A stretch of 64,000 nucleotides of DNA from Thermoplasmata archaeon. Its GTDB lineage: Archaea > Thermoplasmatota > Thermoplasmata > Lutacidiplasmatales > UBA184. The notes under the pieces were generated by a model. That model made no database searches and was not told the DNA's origin. It worked only from the letters and a program-made list of their open reading frames with translations. The position numbers were made by a program, and so were the translations under genes. Shown one piece after another: positions 38,623-47,166 of this stretch. The DNA lies in NCBI GenBank assembly GCA_027314915.1, contig DAHUZZ010000001.1, positions 1 to 64,000 of the forward strand, in the 5' to 3' direction. The stretch's first letter is position 1; each line of letters opens with the position of its first letter.

Positions 38623-40167
38623 GTGGCCGATCGCCCCCCGGCGGCGCCCCGGCCTTCTGCGCCGGCCGCGGTGCGTTCGACGGCCGCTGAGCTGAAGGTC
38701 CGCGGCGAGACCGCAGAACCGCCCTCCGACCGATTCCGGGCCGAACTGCTCCGGCTGCTCGAGGGGCTCCGCGCCCGGGGGCTCTCCCGGGAGGACGCCG
38801 TGGCGGCCCTCTTCCCCCGCACGATCCTCGGGGGGACCACCTACGAGGATCTGGTCACCTCGATCGTCTCGGGGGCGCACCTCCTCTTCTTCGGCCCCTC
38901 CGGGGCCGGCAAGACCAGCCTGGCCAAGGACCTCTGGAACCTGTTCCCGAAGGGCACCTGGGTGGTGGCCGGCTGCCCCGTGCTCGACCATCCCTTCAGC
39001 GTCTCCGATCCGGAGGTGGCCGCGCGTTCGCCCCCCTGCCCCATCTGCCAGCGGCGGTTCGCCCCGGGCAACGAGGTCGCCCGGTTCGACGCCGCGCAGG
39101 TCGATCCGGCCCAGGTGCCCGCGGAGTTCGTCCGTCTGCGCGAGGGGTACGGCTTCGCGCGCCTGCAGGGGAGCAGCGAGGTCTTCCCCGATCACCTGAC
39201 CGGCAACATCAACCTCCGCAGGCTCGAGGAGATCGGCGACCCCATGAGCCCGCTCGTGCTGGAGCCGGGCAAGCTGCTCCAGGCGAACCGGGGCATGCTG
39301 CTCGTCGACGAGATCGGGAAGCTCCCGCTCGGCACGCAGAACGTGCTCCTGCAGGCGCTCCAGGAGGGGACCGTCACCCCCTCGAAGTCCCGGGAGAGCT
39401 TCCCGGCGAACTTCGTCGCGGTCTGCACGTCGAACCTCTCCGACCTCGACACCATCCACGACCCGCTGTCCGACCGGCTCACGAGCCTCCACATCGGCTT
39501 CAACACCCTCCACGCCGCGAACCGCCGGATCGTCGACATCGGCTACGACCGCGCCGCCGAGGGCTACGTGCCGGAGGTCCTGCTCGACGCCGGGGTCCGG
39601 GTCATCGAGATGTGGCGGCTCCGCATGTCGGACGACAACCCCGACGTCGGCGAGGTGGGCTCGAACCGGACGCTGCTCGACGTGGCGCACCGGACCCGGG
39701 CCTACGCGGTGCTCGCGGGCCGCAGCGTGCCCGCCGCCGAGGACCTCAAGGCGGGCCTCCTCCACGCGATGCGGGGCCGCATCCGCGCCCGGAGCGGGGA
39801 CTCCTTCCTGCAGAACTCGAAGCGGGTGATCGAGTTCCTCGACCGGCACGCGGAGGAGGCGCTCAAGCGGAGCGCGCTCGTCTACTGGTGCCGCTACTAC
39901 CGCTCGGTCCTCCGTGAGAACAAGGGCGAGGGCGAGGCGCTCGTGGGCGAGGGCCGCCGGCTCCTCCCCGACGCCGCCCTCCTCGCGCAGCTCGGTTCGG
40001 ACGGCACGGGTTTCCCCCGCTTCCAGGCGTTCGTCGCCTACGTGCGCGATCGCGAGCGACCCAGCCCGCCCGTGTCGGAGCGCGATGCCGCCGCCGCCGA
40101 GTTCGGTCTCCTCGAGAAGTTCTCGCTCTTCAGCTGCGAGGAGGGGACCGAGGACGACGTCCGCTAG
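38623..40167 (+). CDS. AAA ATPase of the Mg-chelatase I/MoxR type with zinc-knuckle insertion
   Basis: A 514-residue ATPase: Walker A GPSGAGKTS near residue 96, Walker B MLLVDEIGK near residue 228, sensor CTSNLSDLDTIHDPLSDRL, and a C-terminal helical lid. Between Walker A and B there is an insertion with CPICQRRF (near residue 138) that might bind zinc with nearby Cys/His. MoxR and Mg-chelatase-I type ATPases work with a von Willebrand A partner to insert metals or remodel proteins. The vWA gene directly follows and overlaps. GTG start at 38623, preceded by TACATATCGG (38594-38603). Confidence 0.85.
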   Translation: MADRPPAAPRPSAPAAVRSTAAELKVRGETAEPPSDRFRAELLRLLEGLRARGLSREDAVAALFPRTILGGTTYEDLVTSIVSGAHLLFFGPSGAGKTSLAKDLWNLFPKGTWVVAGCPVLDHPFSVSDPEVAARSPPCPICQRRFAPGNEVARFDAAQVDPAQVPAEFVRLREGYGFARLQGSSEVFPDHLTGNINLRRLEEIGDPMSPLVLEPGKLLQANRGMLLVDEIGKLPLGTQNVLLQALQEGTVTPSKSRESFPANFVAVCTSNLSDLDTIHDPLSDRLTSLHIGFNTLHAANRRIVDIGYDRAAEGYVPEVLLDAGVRVIEMWRLRMSDDNPDVGEVGSNRTLLDVAHRTRAYAVLAGRSVPAAEDLKAGLLHAMRGRIRARSGDSFLQNSKRVIEFLDRHAEEALKRSALVYWCRYYRSVLRENKGEGEALVGEGRRLLPDAALLAQLGSDGTGFPRFQAFVAYVRDRERPSPPVSERDAAAAEFGLLEKFSLFSCEEGTEDDVR

Positions 40168-41959
40168 CGGGGCCATCGACCTCCCCGATTGCAGCTCGGC
40201 GAGCGAGGAGCTCATCTCGGACGACCTCCTCGACCTGGTCGATCGCGAGGCGCTCGTCCGGGCGCTCGCCGAGCAGGGCATCGAGGGGGCCCGCGCGCTG
40301 CTCAAGCAGGCCGGCACCGACGATGCCGCGCTCGCCCAGCGGATCGCCGAGCTCCGGGCGAAGCTCCGGCGCCAGGCCTCCCGCCAGGTCGGCCGGGTGC
40401 TCAGCGAGTACGACCGCCGCTCGAGCGAGCTCGAGGCCGTGCGCGTCCGCAACGAGTCCGCGCTCCGCGACGAGATCGCCGCGCTCGAGGCGCGGCTCAA
40501 GGCGGCCCGCGACATCGACCTCCGCCGGATCGTCGACCCCGGGCTGCTGGGCGCCGTCCAGGAGGCGCTCCTCCTCCCCGACGCGAGCTGGAACCGCCCC
40601 TACCGCCCGAGCCTCTGGGAGCGGATCCGGGCCCTCGTCGCCCGCCTGGCCGCGTTCTTCCGCCGGCTCTTCGGCCGCTCCCGCGGGGCGCCGAAGCCCC
40701 GGGCCGAGCGGAGCCTCACCTTCGCGACGCTCGCGGGCGAAGGGCGGACCCTCGATGCCTCGCTCATCGGCCACGCCATCGCGGCGCTGGACCCGAAGGA
40801 GCAGGGCGAGCTCCGCGAACGGGTCAGCGACTCGATCCGCCGATCCGAGCACGAACTCAAGAAGGACGCCGAGGCCAAGCGGCGCGAGGCCGAGTCCCAG
40901 CGCCGCCGGCTGGACGCCGAGCGCGACGAGGCGCGGCGCCGGGCCGAGCAGGACGTGGACCGGCGGGTCCGGGAGGCGGAGGAGCGCCGGGTCACCCAGG
41001 AGCTCTCCGAGCGGGGGCTCGTCGCCGAGCGCAACGGGGAGCTCACCGTGACCTACGCGCTGGTGGAGCGGTTCGCCCGGCTCGTCCTCGAGGACGAGGC
41101 CCGGCGGCTGCCGGGGGACGTCCGGCGCTCGCTCAAGGGGAGCGGCGCGACCGGGATCTACGAGAAGGCGCGGCTGCGCCAGGCCGACGAGGTGGCCCAC
41201 CTCGACATCCCCTCGTCGGTCCTGGAGGCCCACCTCCAGGGGAGCCGCCACATCGACGAGTCCTCGAGCTTCGTCTACCGCGAGATCCTGAGCGAGCGGG
41301 TCCACGTCGTGCTCGCGCTGGACACGTCCGGCAGCATGGAGGAGTCGGGCAAGCTCACGGCGGCGAAGAAGGCGCTGCTCGCGCTCTACACCGCGATCCG
41401 CCGGAGGTACCCCGACGCGACCATCGACGTCCTCGCCTTCGACAACGACGTCCACGTCCTCGACCTGCTCGAGCTCTGGGAGACGCCGCCCGGGTCGTTC
41501 ACCAACACCGGCGAGGCGATCCACCTGGCCCACCTGCTCCTGCGACCCTCGCGGGCGAACCGGAAGGAGTTCTTCCTCATCACCGACGGGCTGCCCGAGT
41601 CCTACACCGACGCCGACGGCCGGGTGCGCAGCGGCAACCTGGACGCCGCGCTCGAGAACGCCGTCGCGCGCGCCCAGGAGCTCCGGACCATCGGGCCGCT
41701 CCGGTTCTCGATGATCCTGTTGAGGTCGGAGCATCCGGAGTACGAGCGCGCGGCCCGGCTCCTCACCCGGACGCTCCAGGGGGAGCTCGTCATCACCGAC
41801 CCGGGCCGCCTCGGGTTCGAGCTCCTGGTCCGTTGGGCGGGCGGCGCGGAGCTCAGCCGGGCCCCCGCCCCGGCCGGCGAGCCGACGCCCGAGGCCACCG
41901 TCCCGGAGCCGGGCCGCCGGGGCCGCCGACGGCGGGCCGACCGCCGCATGGGCGGGTAG
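40085..41959 (+). CDS. von Willebrand A-domain protein, partner of the AAA ATPase
   Basis: A protein of up to 624 residues. The N-terminal and central parts are long Arg/Glu-rich helices with coiled-coil character (about 250-320, EHELKKDAEAKRREAESQRR split over that span). The C-terminal vWA domain has the MIDAS motif LALDTSGSMEE near residue 415 and the later TDGLPES. The start is uncertain: ATG 40085 is the last standard start before the conserved region but overlaps the ATPase gene by 83 bases; an unusual start near 40170 would avoid this. ATPase-vWA pairs act as chelatase-like or chaperone-like machines. Confidence 0.78.
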   Translation: MPPPPSSVSSRSSRSSAARRGPRTTSASGAIDLPDCSSASEELISDDLLDLVDREALVRALAEQGIEGARALLKQAGTDDAALAQRIAELRAKLRRQASRQVGRVLSEYDRRSSELEAVRVRNESALRDEIAALEARLKAARDIDLRRIVDPGLLGAVQEALLLPDASWNRPYRPSLWERIRALVARLAAFFRRLFGRSRGAPKPRAERSLTFATLAGEGRTLDASLIGHAIAALDPKEQGELRERVSDSIRRSEHELKKDAEAKRREAESQRRRLDAERDEARRRAEQDVDRRVREAEERRVTQELSERGLVAERNGELTVTYALVERFARLVLEDEARRLPGDVRRSLKGSGATGIYEKARLRQADEVAHLDIPSSVLEAHLQGSRHIDESSSFVYREILSERVHVVLALDTSGSMEESGKLTAAKKALLALYTAIRRRYPDATIDVLAFDNDVHVLDLLELWETPPGSFTNTGEAIHLAHLLLRPSRANRKEFFLITDGLPESYTDADGRVRSGNLDAALENAVARAQELRTIGPLRFSMILLRSEHPEYERAARLLTRTLQGELVITDPGRLGFELLVRWAGGAELSRAPAPAGEPTPEATVPEPGRRGRRRRADRRMGG

Positions 41960-42076
41960 GCCGCGCCCGCGCCGGGGGTCGGTCCGACCGCCGGGCGCGG
42001 GACCCCACGACCCCGCGTGCGAGTCGAACCGTCAGGTTTTAACCCCGGACGGCCCGGAAGTTCACCGTCGGTGCCT

Positions 42077-42487
42077 ATGGTCGATCCGGAAGAGACCCAG
42101 TATCGCGAACACGTGAAGGAACTCCGCCGGGCCGCGCGCGGCATCGGGCACGACCTCAAGGTCGATGTCGGCCAGGCCCCGGTGCGGATCGAGAAGTTCG
42201 GCCGGAAGGTCACGAAGGAGACCCGCTACGCCGTCCTCGACCTGGAGGACGATCTCGCGAACGCCGGGCGCACGGTCCACGAGGAGATCCGCAAGGTCCC
42301 CGGGGCGGTCGCCACGGGCGCGGTCGCGCTCAGCCGCGGGGTCGAGGGCGGGCTCGTGGGCGGCGCGAACGCGGTCCGCGAGGCCGCCGTCACCGCGGGC
42401 AAGGCCACCAAGGAGGCCTCGAAGAACACCCTCGCCCGCATGGCCGGCGTGAACCGCAAGCCCATCAAGGAGTGGCGGGACCCGTAA
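42077..42487 (+). CDS. Helical hypothetical protein
   Basis: A 136-residue protein. The first half is charged helices (YREHVKELRRAARGIGHDLKVDVGQ), the second half an Ala/Gly/Val-rich amphipathic stretch with repeating GxxxA spacing (GAVATGAVALSRGVEGGLVGGANAVREAAVTAGKATKEAS, broken over 80-120). It could associate with membranes or lipids. A TATA-like GGTTTTAACC (42033-42042) lies about 40 bases upstream. It overlaps the convergent methyltransferase 3' end by 23 bases. A shorter protein near 63.6 kb shows a similar charged helix style. Confidence 0.65.
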   Translation: MVDPEETQYREHVKELRRAARGIGHDLKVDVGQAPVRIEKFGRKVTKETRYAVLDLEDDLANAGRTVHEEIRKVPGAVATGAVALSRGVEGGLVGGANAVREAAVTAGKATKEASKNTLARMAGVNRKPIKEWRDP

Positions 42488-43427
42488 CCGGACCCCTCCG
42501 GGCGGCCCTCGGGCGCCCCGCGGGCCGCTCCGCCGCGAGCGCCTGCAGCCTCCGGGCCGCCTCCGCGAGGTACTCCTCCGCGACGTCGAACCCCACGAAC
42601 GGCAGCCCGAGCCGGGCGGCCGCCACCGCCGACGACCCGATCCCGACGAACGGGTCCGCCGCGAGCCGGATCCGGGAGAGCCCGTGCAGCCGGAAGCACC
42701 GGTCGGGGAGCTCCGGCGGGAAGGTGGCCGGGTGGGGCCGGTCGGTCCTCCGGCGCCGGATCGTCGCGTAGGGCAAGAACCAGGTGTTCCCGCGGCACCG
42801 GAGCCCCCCGGAGGCCCTCCGCCAGCGGGCGACGTTGGAGGTGTCCTGGTAGGGGACGCCCACCGCGAGCCGGTCGAGCGGCACGTCCCCGCGGTGCGTG
42901 TAGTGGAAGATGTACTCGTGCGCCCCGTGGAGGTACCGGTCCGACTGGATGGGCTTGTAGTGCCCGACGGTCAGGTCCCGGGCGAGCCGGTGGGAGCTGC
43001 CCACCGCCGACCGGTCGATGGCGATCGACTTCACCCAGTGGATCACGTTCTGGAGGACGAGCTGCCCCTCCACCCGCGCGGAGATCTCCCAGGGGAGCCG
43101 GGGGTCGCGGGGCGGGCCGCCGACGTTCAGGAAGAAGGAGCCTGCGGGGGCGAGGACGGTCCGGACCGAGGCCGCGAGCCGGCCGATCCAGTCGAGGTAC
43201 TCCTCCCGGGGCCGTGCGTCGTCGTAGGCGGCATACTCGACCCCGAGGTTGTACGGCGGGGAGGTGACCAGGACGTCGACGCTCCCCGGGGCGAGCCGGC
43301 GCGGGAGCCCCGCGACCGAGTCCTCGAGGAAGAGCCGGATCTCCGCGTCGCCCGCCCCGTGGGCGAGCGCGAACGGCGGAGGGGGCTCGGACCCGGGACG
43401 CGCGGCCGCGGGCGGGGCCGCCCTCAC
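42465..43427 (-). CDS. DNA methyltransferase (SPPY type), coupled to the pilus operon
   Basis: A 320-residue DNA methyltransferase: motif IV TSPPYNLGVEY near residue 50, PAGSFFLNVGGPPRDP, a DNA-recognition region with HWVKSIAIDRSA and YLHGAHEYIFHYTHRG, PATFPPELPDRCFRLHG, and the SAM site DPFVGIGSSAVAAARLGLPFVGFDV near residue 265. The order fits class beta N6-adenine/N4-cytosine enzymes. The GTG start overlaps the stop codon of the secretion ATPase gene (GTGA), so it is translated as the last gene of the pilus operon. No endonuclease gene accompanies it. Confidence 0.85.
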   Translation of the reverse strand: MRAAPPAAARPGSEPPPPFALAHGAGDAEIRLFLEDSVAGLPRRLAPGSVDVLVTSPPYNLGVEYAAYDDARPREEYLDWIGRLAASVRTVLAPAGSFFLNVGGPPRDPRLPWEISARVEGQLVLQNVIHWVKSIAIDRSAVGSSHRLARDLTVGHYKPIQSDRYLHGAHEYIFHYTHRGDVPLDRLAVGVPYQDTSNVARWRRASGGLRCRGNTWFLPYATIRRRRTDRPHPATFPPELPDRCFRLHGLSRIRLAADPFVGIGSSAVAAARLGLPFVGFDVAEEYLAEAARRLQALAAERPAGRPRAARRGPVTGPATP

Positions 43428-45169
43428 GCCGCCCGGCCGGACCGTTCCATCTCGGCCCGCGCCTCGGTGAGCGCCTGCTGCGGCTCCTTGTAGTAGAACG
43501 AGACGAGCCGTCCCACGTCCCGGTGCGTGAAGGGGTGCTGCCGGGTCGCCTGGGACTCCTTCCACTTCATGTACTCGAGCATCTCGGTGCGGCCGCGCAC
43601 CTCGCGCTCGATGTCCTTCATCGACCAGTTCTTCATGAGCGCCACGCGCTCGTAGATGTAGGAGTGGCCGCTGAAGAGGAAGGTGTCGTCGGCCGGGTTC
43701 CACGAGTAGACCGAGTTCGTGATGAGCTCGTTCGTCTCGGGGTCGAGCCCGACGATCTCGGTGAGCGAGCTCACCCGCCGGGTCATCTTCGTCCCGACCT
43801 TGACCTGCCGCTGCAACAGGACCAGGTTGAGCGCGCTCACGAGCGACCGGGGGAGGCTGATGGGCGGGTTCTCCATCCGGTGGACCATCGCGCTCACGCT
43901 CTCCGCGTGGAAGGTGGTGTAGCAGGTCTTCCCGGTGGCCATCGCCTGGAAGACGATGAACGCCTCCGCGCCCCGCACCTCCCCGACCATCAGGTACTGG
44001 GGGCGCTGGCGGAGCGCCGTCGCGAGGAGGTCGAACATGTCGATCTCCCCGGGCGCCTTCCCGCTCGCGATGTTCTTCGCGCCGAAGCCGGCGCGCGTCA
44101 GGCTCGGGACCCAGTTCTCGTGCGGGAGGTTCAGCTCCCGCGTGTCCTCGATGGAGACGATCTTCATCTGGGGCGGGATGAAGAGGAGCGTCGCGTTGAG
44201 CGTCGTCGTCTTCCCGCTCGCCGTGCCCCCGCAGACCATCATCGACTGCCCGGTCTCGATGGCGATCCAGAGGTAGGCCATCATCTCCGGGCTCATCGTC
44301 TTGAACTTGAGCAGGTCGACCGGGGTGAACGGATTGTCCCGGAACCGCCGGATCGTGAAGGAGCTCCCGCGCTTCGTCACGTGCATCCCGAGGGTCGCCT
44401 GGAGACGCGAGCCGTCCGGCACGGTGGCGTCGAGGAGCGGGCTCGCGACCGAGATGTGCTTCCCCGAGCGCTGGGCCAGCCAGATGACGTACTGGTCGAG
44501 CTCGGTGGCGGTGGCGAACTTGAGGTTGGAGCGGATCGAGCCGTACTTCCGGTGGTAGATGTACAGCGGCACGCCGACCCCGTCGCAGGAGATGTCCTCC
44601 ACCTCGCTGTCGGTCATCGGCACGTCGGCGACGCCGTAGCCGATGAAGTCCCGCTCGAGGTAGTAGGTGACGCGGCCCCGGGTCGTCGGGCTCGGCGCGA
44701 CCTGCCACTCCTTGAGCAGGTCGTCGACCATCCGCCGCATCGCCCGGCGCTTCGTGGTGGGATCGGTCTCGGCGAGCGGCTCGAACCGGTCGATGAGCGC
44801 GACCTTGAGCTTCTCGAAGATCTCCTTCTCGATGGGCGAGAGCGGCGGCTCGATGACCTCGTACAGGTGCTCGTTCCGCACGTCGTGGAAGGTGATCCGG
44901 ATGAACGAGAAGTTCTCCCGGATCGGGGCGAGGTCGAGCTGGGTCAGGTGCGGGTCGTCGAGCGGGGGGACCGGCGTGACCGGCCCCTCGCTGCCCTGGC
45001 CGGAGAGCCCGAGGCTCGAGAGCCGGACCGCGTGGGGGTCCCGGCTGCCCCGCTGCAGGACCGCACCGGCGCGGAGGAGCGGCGGGAAGAAGCCGCGCCG
45101 CTTCTCGCTGGGGGAACTCGCCGTGGTCGGGTCCTCCTCGAGGCTCGTCTCCTCCACCTCGCTCGCCAT
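43424..45169 (-). CDS. Type II/IV secretion system ATPase 1 (archaeal pilus motor)
   Basis: A 581-residue GspE/TadA/ArlI-family ATPase. The N-terminal part contains HLYEVIEPPLSPIEKEIFEKLK and the GVADVPMTDSEVEDISCDG segment typical of archaeal members. The ATPase core has Walker A GGTASGKTTTLNATL near residue 316, SIEDTRELNLPHENWV (Asp box), Walker B-like YLMVGEVRGAEAF near residue 395, and the His box TTFHAESV. It is paralogous to the second ATPase in the same operon. The C-terminal helical tail of about 60 residues is specific to this pair. It drives pilus assembly or retraction. Confidence 0.93.
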   Translation of the reverse strand: MASEVEETSLEEDPTTASSPSEKRRGFFPPLLRAGAVLQRGSRDPHAVRLSSLGLSGQGSEGPVTPVPPLDDPHLTQLDLAPIRENFSFIRITFHDVRNEHLYEVIEPPLSPIEKEIFEKLKVALIDRFEPLAETDPTTKRRAMRRMVDDLLKEWQVAPSPTTRGRVTYYLERDFIGYGVADVPMTDSEVEDISCDGVGVPLYIYHRKYGSIRSNLKFATATELDQYVIWLAQRSGKHISVASPLLDATVPDGSRLQATLGMHVTKRGSSFTIRRFRDNPFTPVDLLKFKTMSPEMMAYLWIAIETGQSMMVCGGTASGKTTTLNATLLFIPPQMKIVSIEDTRELNLPHENWVPSLTRAGFGAKNIASGKAPGEIDMFDLLATALRQRPQYLMVGEVRGAEAFIVFQAMATGKTCYTTFHAESVSAMVHRMENPPISLPRSLVSALNLVLLQRQVKVGTKMTRRVSSLTEIVGLDPETNELITNSVYSWNPADDTFLFSGHSYIYERVALMKNWSMKDIEREVRGRTEMLEYMKWKESQATRQHPFTHRDVGRLVSFYYKEPQQALTEARAEMERSGRAA

Positions 45170-45185
45170 CGCTACCTCCTCCTCC

Positions 45186-46166
45186 TCACACGTTGAGCGG
45201 CGGGACGATGTACCGCATCATGAGCCACCCGACCAGCAGGAGGATCGTCGCGTGGCGGAAGCCGTCGGAGATCCGGGCGTTGTGGAGGATCCCCGCCATC
45301 ACGCCGTCGCCCACCGCGTGGGCGATGACGGCGACCATGAACGCGAGGAAGAGCTGCGGGACGAACTGGAACTGCAGCGAGACGGCGGCCCCCTGCCCCG
45401 CGCCCGACCCGACGGCGCTCTGGCTGACGCTCTGGCCCGCCTGGATCATCGCCGGCAGGAAGTCCGCGGCGAGGATGAGGACGGTGAAGAGGAAGACGAA
45501 GAACGAGATGTAGATCACCGTCACGTAGGTCAGCATCGTGATCTTCCGGGCCTCGAAGTTGAGCTGGTCCTCCCGCGCGTTCCGGGCGACCATGGTGAGC
45601 ACGTCCGCGACGTTCCCGCCCGCCTCGTTGGCGCGGGTGACGATCGAGACGACGCGCCGGACGAGCGGTGTCGGCACCCGCTCCTCGAACAGGGTGAGCG
45701 CGGTCGAGACCGGCACGCCCCACTCGAGCTGGCTCGCCATCCGCTTGATCTCGTCGGTCAGGAGCCCGTAGCGCCCCTTGCTCGCGGTGATGATGGCGTC
45801 GGGGAGCGTCATGCCGAACCGGCCCGCCTCCGCCACGTCGCGCAGGAAGTCGGGCAGCCGGGTCTCGATCTCCTCGATCCGGGCCATCTGGCGGCTCTTG
45901 AGGAAGCCGTACGGCGCCAGGATGGCGACGAGCCCGAAGGTGATGAAGTCGAGGCCGGGGTTCCAGCCGGCGGGCTCGCCGGGGGCGAGGAGGATCGTGA
46001 TCACGCCGAGCACGTTGAGCGCGGCGATCGTCCAGAGCGCCACGGCGGCGACGGCGCCGACGATGAGGCCCAGCATCTCGGGCGCCAGGTGGCGGTTCTC
46101 GACGACCTGGAGCTGCGGGAGCAGCGACCGCTGCTTCAGGGCCGGGTTCGCGTTCGCCGCCGCCAT
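45186..46166 (-). CDS. TadC/ArlJ-like pilus platform membrane protein 1
   Basis: A 326-residue GspF/TadC-like protein. Two helices at the N-terminus (EMLGLIVGAVAAVALWTIAALNVLGVITILL; ITFGLVAILAPYG) are followed by a cytoplasmic T2SSF domain with IETRLPDFLRDVAEAGRFGMTL, LEWGVPVSTALTLFEERV and NEAGGNVADVL, then helices VIYISFFVFLFTVLILAADFLPAM and further C-terminal segments. The domain forms the membrane base on which the ATPase acts. It lies two bases downstream of a second platform gene. Confidence 0.9.
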   Translation of the reverse strand: MAAANANPALKQRSLLPQLQVVENRHLAPEMLGLIVGAVAAVALWTIAALNVLGVITILLAPGEPAGWNPGLDFITFGLVAILAPYGFLKSRQMARIEEIETRLPDFLRDVAEAGRFGMTLPDAIITASKGRYGLLTDEIKRMASQLEWGVPVSTALTLFEERVPTPLVRRVVSIVTRANEAGGNVADVLTMVARNAREDQLNFEARKITMLTYVTVIYISFFVFLFTVLILAADFLPAMIQAGQSVSQSAVGSGAGQGAAVSLQFQFVPQLFLAFMVAVIAHAVGDGVMAGILHNARISDGFRHATILLLVGWLMMRYIVPPLNV

Positions 46167-46168
46167 CG

Positions 46169-47164
46169 CTAGCTCTCCGTTGCGAAGACGTTCATGATGA
46201 AGATGAACCCGAACTCGATGAGGGGGATCACCAGCGCGACGATCACCCAGAGCAGCTCGAGGACGAATCCCCCGTTGCCGCCGATGATGGCGAAGATCGC
46301 GAGGATGATGATCAGGAAGAGGGGGAAGGCGACCACGCCGATGACGAACACCTCCGCCATGAGGCCCATCGTCTCGGTGCGCTGCAGGATCGTGAGCTTG
46401 TTCTCCCGCTCGTACTGCTCGGCCTTGAGCAGGAAGTAGGGCTTGAGCTGGCCGCCGCTCGTCGCGGTCGTGACGACGCCCTGCAGGAAGTCCTGGAACC
46501 GCTTGGAGGGGCTCCGGAGCGCGCCCTCCTTGATCGCCGTCAGGATGTCGACGCCGAGGAGCTCGGTGTCGCGGGTGATCCAGGCGGCCTCGTCGGCGAC
46601 GGAGCCGTAGATCCGCTGCTGGTTCGAGAGCTCCTTGAAGATCTGGTCGATGTTGACGTCGGCGCTGGCCATCGCCGACATGAAGTTCATGGCGATGGAG
46701 ATCCGGCGGTCGATGTCCTTCCCCCGCGCCTTGGCCATGGAGGAGGGCCGCGAGGCGAGCAGCACGTAGACGACGAACGTCATCAGGGGCAGCGCCACGA
46801 GCGGGAGGAGCCCGAGGAGGAGCCCCAGCCCGACGATCAGGTCGAGGAGGACGAAGGCCACGACGCCGGCGACGGAGAGGCCGATGCCGGCGACCACCGT
46901 GCTGCCGAGCACCGTGGCCATGTACTCGTCCCCGCGCACCCGGAGGTGCGCCCGCACGAGATTCTCCTCCAGCAGCGGGTCGACCGGCTTCGAGGTGACC
47001 CGGTCCTTGAAGGTCCTCCAGCACCACCGCTCGAACGCGGTGAGGTCCGAGTGCGCGGGCTGCTGGCCCTTCGCGACCCGGACCGGCCGGGGCCCGGTCG
47101 GCGCGGGCTCCCGCTTCGGGGTCGCCACGCGGCGGACCGTACGGTTCGCGGACGCGGTCGCCAT
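46169..47164 (-). CDS. TadB/ArlJ-like pilus platform membrane protein 2
   Basis: A 331-residue T2SSF protein with a basic Pro-rich N-terminus, two helices (VAGIGLSVAGVVAFVLLDLIVGLGLLLGLLPLVALPLMTFVVYVLLA, broken over 85-135), the cytoplasmic SSMAKARGKDIDRRISIAMNFMSAMASADVNIDQIF domain with SPSKRFQDFLQGVVTTATSGG, and C-terminal helices VFVIGVVAFPLFLIIILAIFAIIGG and LLWVIVALVIPLIEFGFIFIM. Together with the next gene it makes a two-protein platform, as in archaeal systems with split or doubled TadB/TadC. Confidence 0.9.
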   Translation of the reverse strand: MATASANRTVRRVATPKREPAPTGPRPVRVAKGQQPAHSDLTAFERWCWRTFKDRVTSKPVDPLLEENLVRAHLRVRGDEYMATVLGSTVVAGIGLSVAGVVAFVLLDLIVGLGLLLGLLPLVALPLMTFVVYVLLASRPSSMAKARGKDIDRRISIAMNFMSAMASADVNIDQIFKELSNQQRIYGSVADEAAWITRDTELLGVDILTAIKEGALRSPSKRFQDFLQGVVTTATSGGQLKPYFLLKAEQYERENKLTILQRTETMGLMAEVFVIGVVAFPLFLIIILAIFAIIGGNGGFVLELLWVIVALVIPLIEFGFIFIMNVFATES

Positions 47165-47166
47165 CG

